From assembly GCF_040183065.1 (NCBI RefSeq), contig NC_091125.1, forward strand, positions 126,959,621 through 127,023,620: 64,000 nucleotides of DNA. The letters run 5' to 3'. Shown piece after piece: positions 9,386 to 20,739 of the stretch. Under the pieces are notes generated by a model that searched no databases, was not told the origin of the DNA, and worked only from the letters and a program-made list of their open reading frames with translations. This DNA comes from Periplaneta americana (taxonomy: Eukaryota > Arthropoda > Insecta > Blattodea > Blattidae). A program made the position numbers and the translations under genes. Positions within the stretch are counted from its first letter, which is position 1. Each line of letters starts with the position of its first letter.

Positions 9386-10864
9386 CAGGGTGTTTCAAAA
9401 ATACGGGGCATAATTTCAGGTATGTATTTCCCTCATGTAGACAATCAAAATAGTTAATTACAACATGTGTCCGGAAATGCTTTATTTCCGAGTTATGGCC
9501 TTCAAAACATTGAAATTCACCGGAACGTTTTTCTTTCCGCACGTCGTTGCCGTCAAAGGAGACATTAAGAGGGCACTCTGACAGTTCATTCCGAGGCGAA
9601 GGTTACATTCAGTGTTGTGTAGGCGTTAGACTGTGCGACATGTATTCAAATCAAGAGGTGGCAGAGATACACTTCATGTACGGTAAAGCGGACGGCAATG
9701 CTGCGCTGGCTCGTCGTTTGTACCAGGAGAGGTACCCCCAGCGACAATGTCCAGATCGGAAGTCATTTGTACGTCTCCATTACCGTCTGTGCGAGTACGG
9801 AAAATTTAACTCTCCTGGTTTGGGAACGGGACGACCAAGATCTACAACTCCAGAAGTACAGGAGGAGATTCTGGAGGCTGTGAACATGACTCCAATTAGC
9901 ACACGAAGGGTAGCGTTGCAAGTCAATGTTCCTCATACGACTGTCTGGAGACTGTTGAAAGAGTTGTATCCTTATCATTTGCAACCTGTACAGGCCCTGT
10001 CACCAGCAGATTACCCTGCACGAGTTAGGTTCTGTCTGTGGTTCTTGCAGCAGTGTGGTGTAAATCCGAACTTTCCTGCCTTAGTATTATTTACAGATGA
10101 AGCACAGTTCACACGAGATGGCATAACAAATTTCCACAATCAGCATGTATGGGAGTATGAAAACCCACGTGCAACTCTTCCATCTCACCATCAGGTGCGG
10201 TTCTCCCTCAACATGTGGGCCGGTATCATTGGTGATCGATTAGTTGGACCCCATGTACTTGTAAACAGACTTACGGGGCAGGCGTACACAAACTTCCTGA
10301 AAAACACTATACCTCATGTTTTAGAAGACACTTCACTGATCAATCGTCAACATTCACTTCTTGCATGATGGCGCTCCTGCACACTTCAGTCGTACGGCTC
10401 GCCGGTACTTGGATCGAAGGTTTCCTGATCGATGGATAGGTAGAGGTGGCCCAATTGCTTGGCCTCCACGCTCACCTGATCTGAACCCTCTCGATTTCTA
10501 CTTGTGGGGCCATTTAAAATCATTGGTTTATTCGTCTCCGGTGCCTGATTTGGAATCCCTTTGGAATCGAATTGTGGCATGTTCTGAGGACATACGCAAT
10601 ACTCCTGGAGTTTGGGATCGTGTTCGCAGGTCAATGAGACATCGATGTGAGGTCTGTATTCAAGCAGGAGGTGGACATTTTGAACATCTCCTATAATGAC
10701 AACGACCTGCGGAAAGAAAAACGTTCCGGTGAATTTCAATGTTGTGAAGGCCATAACTCGGAAATGAAGCATTTCCGGACACATGTTGTAATGAACTATT
10801 TTGATTTTCTACATGTGGGGAAATACAAACCTGAAATTATGCCCCGTATTTTTTAAACACCCTG
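9386..10864 (+). mobile_element. Mariner-type transposon, DD41D, nearly complete
   Basis: Terminal inverted repeats of roughly 170 bp (left CAGGGTGTTTCAAAAATACG; right its reverse complement with few changes) bound a 1,479-bp element. TA is duplicated at 9384-9385 and 10865-10866. It encodes one transposase with a single frameshift. A deleted twin with near-identical sequence lies at 43077-43802, so this family was active recently. Confidence 0.92.
9640..10696 (+). pseudogene. DD41D mariner transposase with one frameshift
   Basis: ATG 9640 is the first true Met; the frame is open further upstream. The N-terminal helix-turn-helix region (EIHFMYGKADGNAALARR ... RLCEYGKF) resembles the DUF4817 domain. 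A second helix-turn-helix follows with TTVWRLLKELYPYHL. The catalytic triad is visible: Asp in LVLFTDEAQF, Asp in HDGAPAHF (second frame) and Asp in NPLDFYLWG, with 41 residues between the second and third, hence DD41D. A frameshift at about 10350 truncates the first frame at 10368; the second frame runs to 10696 and ends in GGGHFEHLL. Catalytic residues are intact, so the lesion is minor and recent. Function was cut-and-paste transposition at TA sites. Confidence 0.88.
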
Positions 10865-10955
10865 TATATTATATTGTCTTATTAAAAATGTCTGAGATGG
10901 AGTTTATGCATACAAAGTTTCTGTTTGCTTTTGTAAAATTTTTATGTGCCATAAT

Positions 10956-11163
10956 TTACTCTCCAGGCACTGCCATGTGGTGCACATTCTGAGTAAGACT
11001 TAACATAATACAGGCAATATGTTTCCCTGTCTTAATCGTTGCTTTCCCTTCTTGAATTAAATTTTGTCTTTCCACTGGTCTTAACATTCCTTTTCTCACT
11101 ACTAAAGTCTCCTCTTGTATTCTTGTTGAACAAATCCATTGTCCTTTTTCGATATCCTCTCCT
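10956..11163 (-). CDS. Unidentified coding-like exon (minus strand)
   Basis: A frame of 69 codons follows an acceptor-like ACACTAG|AGG and runs to a TAA at 10956-10958. It contains EDIEKGQWICSTRIQEE, MLRPVERQNLIQEGK and TGKHIACIMLSLTQ. Its residue composition looks coding rather than random for this AT-rich DNA, and it enters in phase 2. I do not recognise the protein. It could be the last exon of a host gene or a transposase C-terminus. No partner exon was found upstream on the minus strand. Confidence 0.3.
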
Positions 11164-11199
11164 CTAGTGTTTTCTAAACTGGAGAGTCAGTAAATATCG

Positions 11200-12500
11200 C
11201 ATTAGACAATTTTCCCTTTATGTCCTCATCCGTAGCTTACCTACAATACCGAGTGGGAGTCTGGAATTAGATATTACAATCCTTGGCCCCTTGGCCACAC
11301 ATGTTTTCTGACTTTACAGCACTGACAGTTCGTAGCATCATATTATTAGTAGAAATAGTTGCTCCGTCAGTTTTTTAAAGTCCTCATTTTCTGTTCACTG
11401 CAATGAACATATATTTTTGTGCGAGATCGTGTGTATTTGCTTGGTTTCCGCACAAAACCAATCCGCGGAAAGTCTAAAATTCCACATTCAGTATTCCCAA
11501 CCTAACACACATAACAATTTCCCTCTTCTTACCGCTTAAGTGACATATTGATTTTACTGATTTAGACTTTTAACATATTATTTTTAGAGACGTTCAATAT
11601 AGTAATAATTATAAATTGGAAACTTACCCCTGCAATTTCACGTAAATTGCACTGTTATTCATTGTTTTTAAATATTTGCAGAAATTAAGTAAACTCTACA
11701 ACTCCACTAAAGTTACTGCAAGTAACATTAAGGAAGCCGTGAAAAAATCAACAAGATTCCAGACTCATCATAGACTGGGGGAAAAAAAAGACAGACGTAT
11801 ATCACGGCCTGCTGGAGTATAGTAAACACAGAAAACATTTTAAAGCAACAATGTTGAAGATAGATATTTTTGTTTTGCAAATTTGCCGTCATTGAACAGA
11901 AACCAAGATGGAGATTTCATTGCAAGTAATTAGAAATTCCTCTTTCAGGTATATAATAAACGATCTTCGCACAAAATAATGTACGATACACGAGCGGTAT
12001 GTTTTCTTTCAATTCTCGGAAATTAAAAAAGCTCAACTACGTTTCGCTTTTTCAAACTTTTCTTCGAACATGAAAACTTCAACATACCGCTCTTGTAACG
12101 CATATTACTATTATACGTACAATCAATTAAATTGAACTCATATAATAACAAATTGTATGAATATGTAAATTATCCATTGCATAATTCATATAATCATTTA
12201 AAGTAACACAGCGGGATAGGTTAAACACCATGCCGATCTAACCCCCTAACAACTGTGCCAACTTGCCTCTGGTGTAGTTATTTGGTTTGGGTTAAAAATA
12301 CAAATTAGAGTAGGCTAATGAATGATCGAAATGAAATTAACACGAAATAGAATCAATTAAATGTACTTTCCAACGATGAATTTAAAGTTCACCTAAATTC
12401 CATATGTACCCTGTAAAAGAATAATCACGAGACGGTGAAAATTTAGTTATCTTGCTGCAAAACAACTTTATGGCTTCCTTCTTCTACCGCTTGCCACAAA
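11200..12500. other. Intronic region, one possible exon at 11682-11820
   Basis: After a TTTGCAG acceptor-like site, an open + strand segment reads KLSKLYNSTKVTASNIKEAV and continues with a basic stretch to a TAG at about 11820. There is no clear donor and no homologue known to me. The rest shows nothing I can name. Confidence 0.25.
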
Positions 12501-12599
12501 AGTCTGACGTTTCTGTGGAGCATGCTTTATAAAGCAGGGATCATATTGTCTGCGTGGTGCTGCAATCCACCACATAACTACCGAAATAAAACTGCTGTG

Positions 12600-12990
12600 C
12601 CAACGTGCCTTTGTAGCCAACCTGTATCCATCTCCCCTACTGGTATTAAGAAAAGAGTGTACGGAGTATTACCAAGCAGGCTTCCGTACTGGACGTTCAA
12701 CAACTCATCTGATATTTACAATGAGTCAGGTAGGTACTGGAGAAATTTTGGGAAGAGAACATCACAACTCATCATCTTTTCATCGATTTTAAATCCGCAT
12801 ACGATAGTATATAGAAGGAGGAATTATGGAATGAGATGTGTACGCTCGGTTATCCTAAGAAGTTAGTTAAACTATGTCATATCCTTTATGTGGATATGTT
12901 TACAGTAGTTAAAATGGTAAGACTATATCTAAAGAATTCAAGCTAGAAAAGGGGCTAAGACAGGGTGATGCGACTGCTCTCCTGCTTTTT
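12600..12990 (+). pseudogene. LINE reverse transcriptase fragment (motifs 1-B)
   Basis: In shifting frames the + strand encodes YYQAGFRTGRSTTHLIF, then SFFIDFKSAYDSI (motif A with the catalytic Asp), and KGLRQGDATALLLFN (motif B, normally [14 protein letters not shown]). The order and spacing are those of a LINE reverse transcriptase. Premature stops (for example after YDSI) and frameshifts show it is dead. It ends abruptly where an oppositely oriented LINE 3' end begins at 12998, and the YADD motif is missing, so that insertion or deletion truncated it. Confidence 0.7.
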
Positions 12991-12997
12991 AACAAAT

Positions 12998-13248
12998 ACT
13001 TACTTTAAGGAACCCGGAGGTTCATTGCCGCCCTCACATATGCCCGCCATTGGTCACTATCCTGAGCAAGATTAATCCAGTCTCTATCATCATATCCCAC
13101 CTCCCTCAAATCCATTTTAATATTATCCTCCCATCTACGTCTCGGCATCCACAAAGGTCTTTTTCACGCCGGCCTCCCAACTAAGACTCTATATGCATTT
13201 CTGGATTCGCCTATACGTGCCACATGCCCTGCCCATCTCAAACGTCGG
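12998..13248 (-). pseudogene. LINE C-terminal fragment, 5'-truncated
   Basis: This is a minus-strand copy of the same family as 3353-4060, about 250 bp long. It has the terminal WINLAQD-type block and the 3' tail seen as ACTTACTTTAAGGAACCCGG on the + strand. It is truncated within the LRWAGHV region and carries small indels. Confidence 0.75.
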
Positions 13249-13508
13249 ACGTCTGCGTAAAAGAAGCGCTCGGTGATGTACATGGTGTATCTCTCAACTT
13301 ATTCAGGATTTCCGAATGGTGCTCTTCATTTATTGTAAATAGGGTTTCAGGGAAGACGCATAGCTATGACCAGTGATCTTTATTAATTCTTGTTCTTGAA
13401 TGCCAATGTGAGTTATATTTGAAAGTGCTGTGCATCGACTGGCGTGGTTTGTAATTTTCTGTTCTTAGACGTCCAGACCAGTGCAGTTTGAAATGTTGGC
13501 AAACAAAG

Positions 13509-13593
13509 AAACAAATGCTAGGGTAGTGATAAAAATAAACAAATGCTAGGGACGCGATAAAATTAAAGAAATGCTAGAGACGCGATAAGATTG
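13509..13593. repeat. Three tandem copies of a 28-bp unit
   Basis: Units start at 13509, 13538 and 13566 with the core ACAAATGCTAGGGACGCGAT. The last two are most alike. It may be a local duplication or part of a dispersed repeat. Confidence 0.8.
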
Positions 13594-14157
13594 TGCGATA
13601 AACAGCCATGATTGGTTGAAAGACGTCCTTTCGTATCGTTTTATTGGTCAAAAGCAGTGTCACGTAGTAAAAGTATAATAGTCATTCTAAAATACAAAGT
13701 ACTCGTATACCGAAACAAACCCCACACTACAGGAGCAATACTAGAAGAGAAATTTTAAACATTACGGAAATATGTGTAGTTTAATTTTTGTGTTTGCCCA
13801 TTTATCAATCTTCTCTAAAATAATATGAACTTTACATAATTACTAATATCGTATAATTTAAGACTGACAATGTTTAACTTAGTAACGGATATTATCTCTT
13901 TTTTTTTCCATGTCGTCAATGTAGAGAAATTAAACGTTTCGGAGCAATATATCGCTTCCATAATCAGAAGAGAAAAGGAAAGAGTGGATCTACCTATTAA
14001 GAGCAGCTCTTGTCACAAGTCTGGTTTTCCTGATAATGAAACCGACACAATATAGTACTGAAACTTTAGATGCATCTACATCTATGGAAAAATACAAAGA
14101 TCCTAAAATCTGTAACTTATTACAAATAAGATTTAATTTTGTAATCTTAAATTTCAG

Positions 14158-14209
14158 AAGAAGCCAAGCACAAAATCACGGAAACTGCAAGGAAAGTCGT
14201 GGAACTGAA
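14158..14209 (+). CDS. Candidate gene 1, middle exon (52 nt)
   Basis: The acceptor is AATTTCAG|AA and the donor is CTGAA|GTAAGT. The exon is 52 nt, entering in phase 1 and leaving in phase 2. With the G carried over from exon 1 it encodes EEAKHKITETARKVVELK, a charged segment that could be helical. The middle exon of gene 2 (54832-54883) also has exactly 52 nt and the same phases. An alternative phase-1 exon just upstream (13925-14055, ending in a stop) starts after a long pyrimidine tract and could be an alternative end. Function is unknown. Confidence 0.45.
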
Positions 14210-14453
14210 GTAAGTATCTGCATGCACAAAGTATTGTCTCAATCTAACGTGTGTCACGCGTTGTGTTTCTGTCTATCTATTGGTTCCCAGTTCGTGAAGG
14301 TTAAACTACATTACACACATGCAGCATGTTCTGAGTCTGATTCATTTAACTGTTATATCAAGATGTATGTCTATTGAGAGAGCAGCATTTCTATAAAAAG
14401 TGTGTAACAGATCAATTTTATTTAGGTTTTATTTAGAACATCATGTTCTCATA

Positions 14454-15310
14454 TATGGTTGATGCAAAATTTCTTTGCGTTTTTACACTGTGAAAAGAGT
14501 TTTTATTTGAGATGAGTAGAAAATTGAAATTAATCAGTAGTATTCATATATTCTACTACATTATCAATGACTCTCTGCCAACGCTAGGGTAATTTTTCGA
14601 ATTCCTGTCAAGATATCCGTTGGTTTGGAGTTAAAAAGTCGTCACGCCAAGTGTACAAAGCATCTTCGTTATCAAAGGAGTTCCCTTGAAGACTGCTATA
14701 CAGAGAACAGAAAAGATGGAAATTTGAGGGCTTAAGATCGAGTGAACATGAGGGATGTAGAATCGCCTTCCAACCAAGCTCCTGGATAGCTGCTTTCGTC
14801 ATGTTAACGAAGTGCAGGCGTACATTATCGTGTTGCAGCAGTCTTCCCCGGCGTCTGAGTCGTTGAAAATAAATGTCAGAAGTTATGGTTACATTTCTAG
14901 AAAGAAATTCGTAGTGTACAACGCCTTCTCTATCCCACCAGACGCATAACATCATCTTTTGTGGATGGAAACTAACTTTTGTACGGGTTGTTGCGTGTTG
15001 AATCGACAGAACCATTTTCCTGCAGAGCTTTCTCCGATGGCATTCTCATTATGCACGGCACAAATGTTTCGAGCCGTCTCCGCTGCCTTTGTTCCTCTAT
15101 TAAACTGTAATAGAAAAATATGTCTGAAGATTTCGTTTTTTTCTCTCTTGACTCTACATCTCCTTAAGCGCACAAATAGCACAAACTTTCTTCAATCCAC
15201 AAAATTTAAGGCGTATTTACAAGCACAACATTCCAAATAACAAATGGAAATATGACAATGCAATGTTATGATAACGAACAAAAACGCGACGAACTTATGC
15301 ATCAATCTAA
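14454..15310 (-). mobile_element. Mariner DD34D transposon, internally deleted
   Basis: The ends are related inverted repeats: left TATGGTTGATGCAAAATTTC, right (reverse complement) TTAGATTGATGCATAAGTTC, both continuing with GCGTTTTT. TA flanks each side (14452-14453 and 15311-15312). At 857 bp it is shorter than the roughly 1.3 kb usual for mariner because parts of the transposase are missing. Confidence 0.85.
14608..15182 (-). pseudogene. Mariner transposase remnant, DD34N
   Basis: The minus strand first gives the helix-turn-helix part (FRHIFLLQFNRGTKAAE ... AIGESSAGKWFCRF). A frameshift then leads to the catalytic part (FHPQKMMLCVWWDREGVV; HDNVRLHF; PSNFHLF). The segment with the first catalytic Asp is deleted, and the central region between SDIYF and QHDN is shortened. 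The second Asp is present in HDN. The third, normally the Asp of PSDYHLF, is Asn here, giving DD34N, so the enzyme is inactive. The family is the mariner group that includes the SETMAR-related Hsmar1. Confidence 0.88.
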
Positions 15311-15577
15311 TACTATTCGACGTACATACAGAGTCCGCTTATCAAGTTTTAAGACTATATGCAGACAAATTTCCTGATGTGGACGTTACAGGGGCCTGTT
15401 TGAGTAAAATTTACTATAGCAACTACTGGTAAATCTTTATTACTGTTAGTCTAGTTTATTACATGTTTAATATAACTACTAGAGTTAAGTAAGTAATTAG
15501 AACAGAAAATTTACTTCTACTACAGTATACAGTATACATTGGTCTTTGTTTCCTACAACTACCAAACTAAACATAAT

Positions 15578-16795
15578 TTCGGAATATGTATTACATGTCT
15601 TTCTCGTTTAAATATTACTGTACCTAGTTAACATGTTTCGGTATGTTATTGACCTTCTTCAGAGCTGGTCGTTGCTGGTCTTGGCGCCTTTTGTTTTGTT
15701 TCCTGTGGGGGTGTGTTTGTGTAGTGTAATGTGGAATCATAGAGTGTATGTGTGTTCTGAAATTGAGTGGTGTGTTGAGAATTTCATTTGGATGTATTTT
15801 TGTGTATCTGTATAGTTCGTATTGTTCTAGTGTGTTTAGTTTCTGGTTTTTTGGTTGGATGTGTAGAATTTCCATGTCTGTGTTGATGTCTCTGTAGGTA
15901 TGGTTAGCGTTTGTGATGTGTTGTGCATATGTGGAAGTGTTTTGTAATTTTCTTATGGCTGTGATGTGTTCTTTGTAACGTGTTTGAAACGATCTGCTTG
16001 TCTGTCCTATGTAGAAGTTATTGCAGGTGTTACATTTGAGTTCGTATACGCCTGTGTGGTTGTACTTGTTTATTTGTGTGTTGAGATGTTTTTGTAGAGT
16101 ATTATTTGTTCTGCACGCGATGTTGTAATTTAATTTTTTGAACGAGGTTGCAATCTTGTGTGTGTTTTTATTTTCGTATGTTAGTGTGATGAACGTTTTG
16201 TGTTCTTGTGTTTGTGTGTTGTATTGTGTTTTTTTGTGATTATGTTTTGTCTTTCGTATTATGTTGTCTATTGTGTTGGGGTTGTATCAGTTTTCTTGTG
16301 CTATGTATTTGATTGTGTTTAGCTCTTCTTTGTAATCTTGTTGGTTCATTGATATGTTGAGTAGTCTGTGTACCATTGTTCGGAATGCAGCTTGTTTGTG
16401 TTGTGTTGGGTGGTTGGATGTGATGTTTATGTGTGGTTGTTGTTGTTGTTTGTTTTCTGTAGACTTTGAATATGTGTTTGTTGTCGACTTTTGTTATTGT
16501 GATGTCTAGAAAATTTATGGATTTGTTGTTTTCAATTTCTAATGTGTAGTGTATCTTTGGGTGTATTTTGTTTATGTGTTGATGCAGGTTTTATATGTCT
16601 TTTATTTTCTTTGTATAGTATTAGTGTGTCATCTACGTAATTGTGCCAATATATAATGTTGTCTGCGTGTTTGTTGTTGTCTTTGTTTAGTATGTATGTC
16701 TGTTCTATGTGGTATATGAATAGTTCTGCTCGTATGCTGGAAATGGGTGAAACCGAAGGCCTATCCATGGGATCACCCATTGATACAGTTTCCAC
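15578..16795 (-). mobile_element. Penelope-like retroelement, 5'-truncated copy
   Basis: The minus strand carries the end of a reverse transcriptase (SPISSIRAELFIYHIEQ, IIYWHNYVDDTLILYKEN with the catalytic YVDD) followed by a spacer and a GIY-YIG nuclease (CNTCNNFYIGQT, then RSFQTRYKEH in the consensus of both copies). That fused order is diagnostic of Penelope-like elements. Translation needs several frame changes, so it is a relic. It ends at about 15578 in a block shared with the palindromic copy at 20829-22365, including a hammerhead-like motif (15620-15670). The 5' part of the reverse transcriptase is absent. Confidence 0.85.
15620..15670 (-). ncRNA. Hammerhead-ribozyme-like motif in Penelope-like element
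   Basis: On the minus strand, CUGAAGA (consensus CUGANGA) is followed by a small GGU/ACC stem, then GAAACAUGUU with the palindrome ACAUGU, then a strand able to pair with the bases before CUGA. One extra base sits between CUGANGA and stem II relative to the consensus, so activity is uncertain. Hammerhead motifs are known from Penelope-like elements. Confidence 0.4.
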
Positions 16796-16829
16796 TCTTG
16801 TAACTGCTTACTTGCTGTGAACTTCATTC

Positions 16830-17800
16830 TGCTCAACTCTTAGTTTTAGTCTGGTTATTGTTGCAGTGTCCATAATGCGCACAATATGTTTACCTTCATA
16901 TGGTACACAAGATCCTCCATCCACACCCATAGCAATAATTAATGAGTGTAAAATCTGGGGACCTGGCTGCTATGGATGAGTACCTCCGTGTCCAATCCAA
17001 CGGTGTGGGAAATACTAATTTAGATCATCTTTCATGGCGAGAGTAAAATGAGCATGCACCCCAACATGTTGGAAGTGCATAAGCAGTCTCGTTGCTAGAG
17101 GAGTATCATTTAGTAATTGTGGCAGTTCGTTTTGTAGAAATTGTAGGTACATGTCACAATTTAAGTTCTTCGAATAAAATAAATGGTCCTATCATCTGAT
17201 CATACAGAACACCACACCATACATTTGCACTAAATCGATGTTGAAAACTTTTCTTCGTGGCTTTAGGGTTAATATCAGCCCATACACGTAAGTTATGTAA
17301 GTTATTAATGCCACCCCGTGTGAAATGTGACTAACCAGTGAATATAATACAGCGGTAAAACTCACTACAATTTCCGTTTAACCAGGTGCAGAACTCGACG
17401 GCTCTAAATGTTGCACTTCTTGAAGATCATATGGATACAGTTAATTTACAAGGAGTGTTGCTCTGTACCTTTGACTAAGTATGAGTAATACCCAGTTGCC
17501 GAGCTAAACGTCATGTTGAAGTTCGAGGAAAAGGTTATACAGTTCTGAGAATATTTTCTTTTTCTGCTACATCATGTTGTTGACGTCTTTCATACTGGAT
17601 ACAAATATTTGGGAATGAACCAGTTTGGCTAAGTGTTTGAAATGTTCCACTAATAGTGTTAGGATTCGGAATCCTACGATTAGGATAACGGCGGTGATAT
17701 TCGGCCGGAATTCAGCAGCTGTTGTATTTCCGTCACACACACCATAAATAAATACCATATCGACATATTCCTCAGTTGTAAATTTATACGGCATCTTGAG
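16830..17800 (-). pseudogene. Degraded DD41D-like mariner transposase
   Basis: The minus strand starts at 17794 with MPYKFTTEEYVDMVFIYG and VCDGNTTAAE, the same DUF4817-type helix-turn-helix beginning as the transposase at 9640. Near 16830-17070 a matching catalytic part appears: FQHVGVHAHFTL (normally HDGAPAHF) and FPHRWIGHGG before the expected SPDL block. Both catalytic signatures are mutated and the centre is out of frame. I see no clear terminal repeats. It is an older relative of the 9386 element, sitting next to the truncated 5' end of the Penelope-like copy. Confidence 0.65.
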
Positions 17801-18559
17801 ACAACTAACAAGCTGCTAACTCCACAATCTATGACCGTCAACTAAACATGCGACAAATGACCTTGATGCAATGCAAATTAAGCGCATGCACTGGCATTAT
17901 TGAGAGCTCTATTCACACCAACGCATTCAGAAAATTAATAATTATTCCTGAAGTATGTGAGATAGGTAAAAACGTTTCATAAAAATATGTCCCAAATCAC
18001 TTTAGGAAAATGCTCCGTTATTGGCAGTAAAACGTCTTCAATCATCCTGCATATATCAGAGGGAGAACTTATAATTCTTATAGCTGGTCGCCTCTTGTAT
18101 AAAGGCAGAGTGACGAAGGAGTGTGGGTGTGGTAGTATGGACTATTCTGGGAAAAAAATATGTCGAATTTTTAATAGGAGTGGAGATAGAGCTGTTTGAA
18201 TATTACGTATAACAAGAGTTACAAGTGACATAAACGTAAGATAAATGACTTAATGATTACATCTATTATTTATTTACTTGGTATCAATATATTTTAACAG
18301 GACAGTTAACTTTTTCACTCTGTTCACAACAGTAAGTGTCGCTCTTCTCTGGTCGTCTTGTTATTCTTTCATAACAGCAGTGTTTTCTATAATGCAACGT
18401 CTAATTCGTTCATTGTGTTTACTTTTGTTTGTTTAGGCTATAGCCTTAGAAAAAAATTTTGCCCCACAGATACTCCCAGAAAAGAGGTATTACGCATGAT
18501 CAGACATACAACGAAACAAAAGTAATTTTATTACAACTTGTCGATCTCTTGTGAACCAG

Positions 18560-18900
18560 GTCGCTCATCCTCTGATCATGTGCACAGTCTCCTTTCTGGG
18601 ACTTATAAAGTACCTATGCGACAAAACTTTTTTCTAAGACTGTGCATTTCACTTTCCATTCAACCTCACAGACAAACGTCAACAGGAGTGGGGTCTGGGG
18701 ACCTTGTGGCCAATGCATAGATCGGGGAATGCGAGATTTACATAATATATTGCCTGACGGATGAAATGTACAGAGACTTCGACATGCTGCAAGAACATGT
18801 CCATTCTTGCAGCCAACGGCACCTACTGGTACAACAATGGAAGCTTGTTTTGCAGAAACACTTAATAGCTGCACCCTGTAAGAACATTCCATAACACACA
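18560..18900 (-). pseudogene. Second degraded mariner-like transposase fragment
   Basis: Minus-strand frames give FIRQAIYYVNLAFPDLCIG and a SPDLTPVDVCLWG-like segment, which parallels the HDGAPAHF...FPDRWIG...SPDLNPLDFYLWG run of the 9640 transposase. Only this C-terminal catalytic segment is visible. It may belong to the same ancient insertion as 16830-17800 after rearrangement, or to a separate one. Confidence 0.5.
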
Positions 18901-19138
18901 TAGTAGTCATTTGCTGTTCCTACATACCATGTTTAAGGTTGTTTTGCCTCCACATTCATTAAAAATTTAACATATATTTATATGAGTTATTTTAACTCAG
19001 AGTTGTCCACATTCCACCATCTAAAATATTGACTATTTCTCCACAATCACCCTGCAGATCATAACCGCCGTCTCTATATATAATTTTTGTGGTCACTGTT
19101 TTCTGAAATATGAATAAAATAAAGTTATACGAATTTTA

Positions 19139-20522
19139 TTTGGGAAAAGGAAATTGTACCAGAACAATGGAAGGAGTCCATAATTGTACATATCTTATAG
19201 AAGGGGGACAAGACTAACTGTAGTAACTTTCGAGGAATAACATTTTTGTTGACGTCGTACAAAATTTTGTCCAATATTCTTCCGAGAAAATTACCTCCAT
19301 ACATAGATGCAAGTACTGGGGATCATCAGTGTGGTTTCAGGCGTCATAGATTGACTATTGATAATATTTTTCGTATTCGACAGACATTGGAGAAAAATGG
19401 GAGTGTAAGGGTCCAGTACATCAGTTATTCATAAATTTCAAAAAGGCATATTACTCGGTTAAGACATAAGTTTGAAATAATATTCGTATTGAATTTGGTA
19501 TTCCCAAGAAACTAGTTCGATTAATTGAATTGTCTCTCAGTGAAACGTACACCAGAGTCCGTATAGGCCAGTTTCTGTCGGATACTTTTCCATTCACTGC
19601 GGACTGAAGGAAAGAGATGCACTATCACCTTTACTTTTTAATTTTGTTCTAGAATATGTTATCAGGAAATTTCAGGATAACAGATAAGATTTGGAACTGA
19701 ACGGGTTACATCAGCTGCTTGTCTATGCGGATGACGTGGATGTGTTAGAAGAAAATCAACAAATGATTAGGGAAAACACGGGCATTTTACATGAAGCAAG
19801 TAAAGAGATAGGATAGGGAAGTATGTGATTTTGTCTCGTGACCAGAGTATTGTACGAAATGGAAATATAAAAATTATAAATTTATCCTTTGAAGAGGTGA
19901 AAAATTGCAAATATTTTGGAATAATAGTCATAAATATAAATGATACTAGGGAGGAAATTAAACGCAGAATAAATATGGGAAATGGCTGTTCTCATTCGGT
20001 TGAGTAGCTTTTGTCATTCAGTTTAAACTGAAAAAACCTGACAGGATTTATAAAACAGTTATATTACCGGTTGTTCTGTATGGTCGTGAAACTTGTTTCT
20101 CACTTTCAGAGGAACAGAGATTAAGGGTGTTTGAGAATAAAGTGCTTAGGAAAATATTTGGAGCTAAGAAGGATGAAGTTACAGGAGAATGGAGAAACTT
20201 ACACAACACAGAACTGCAGGCATTGAATTCTTCACCTGACATAATTAGGAACATTAAATCCAGACGTTTGTGACGGGCGGAGCATTTAGCACGTACGGGC
20301 GAATCCAGAAATACACATAGAGTGTTAGTTGAGAGGCCAGAGGGGAAAACGCCCTTTGGGGAGGCGGAGACGTAAATGGGAAGATAATATAAAAATGGAT
20401 TTGAGGGAGATTGGATATGATTGGAGAGACTGGATTAATCTTTCTCAGGATAGGGACCGATGGCGGGCTTATGTGAGGACGGCAATGAACCTCCGGTTCC
20501 TTAAAAGTCACAAGTAAGTAAG
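19139..20522 (+). pseudogene. LINE reverse transcriptase, 1.4-kb 5'-truncated copy
   Basis: The + strand encodes, through many stops and shifts, the LINE reverse transcriptase from the thumb-proximal part of motif 1 (VPEQWKESIIVHIL; HQCGFRRHRLTIDNIFRIRQ) through [13 protein letters not shown] (catalytic YADD) to the C-terminal WAGH-type block and LSQDRDRWRAYVRTAMNLR. It ends with AAGTCACAAGTAAGTAAGTA, the family tail. A direct repeat, TATACGAATTTT (19127-19138) and TATATGAATTTT (20523-20534), is a plausible target duplication. At least six in-frame stops show it is old. It sits in the last intron of candidate gene 1, about 40 bp before the last exon. Confidence 0.85.
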
Positions 20523-20564
20523 TATATGAATTTTGCATGAAAAGTACTCTTTTAAATTTTGCAG

Positions 20565-20739
20565 GTTTCCTAATGTTCCGGGAGTACGGACACCGGGGGA
20601 GGATCCAATAAGAGCTCCAATGTCTACTAACCGTAGTCCACTACCCGACGATCTGTATTTTCGGAAGGATGGTGTCATGGAACTTGAGGTTTCCAAGGAA
20701 GAAACGTCTTCTGGACACCAACGGAGAAGAAAATACTGA
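20565..20739 (+). CDS. Candidate gene 1, last exon
   Basis: The acceptor TTTTAAATTTTGCAG precedes 20565 and the exon enters in phase 2, matching the middle exon. It encodes FPNVPGVRTPGEDPI, then a basic/polar stretch (SPLPDDLYFRKDG) and a basic end (SSGHQRRRKY) before TGA at 20737-20739. An AATAAA-like signal follows at about 20779. The start resembles the last exon of gene 2 (IPDVPDGSEPGRHPL). No signal peptide, membrane segment or known domain is seen. The product is unknown; it may be a small charged, probably disordered protein. Confidence 0.5.

Noticed and set aside
8930-12290. Possible 3.3-kb element bounded by GAGGCAGGTTGGCTCA and its loose inverse near 12250
   Set aside because: Only about 14 of 18 bases agree, no target duplication is visible and the interior is mixed.
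13925-14055. Extra exon of gene 1 (EKLNVSEQYIASIIRREK...) after a long pyrimidine tract
   Set aside because: Entry phase fits exon 1, but there is no usable donor to the 52-nt exon and it ends in a stop; kept only as a possible alternative end.
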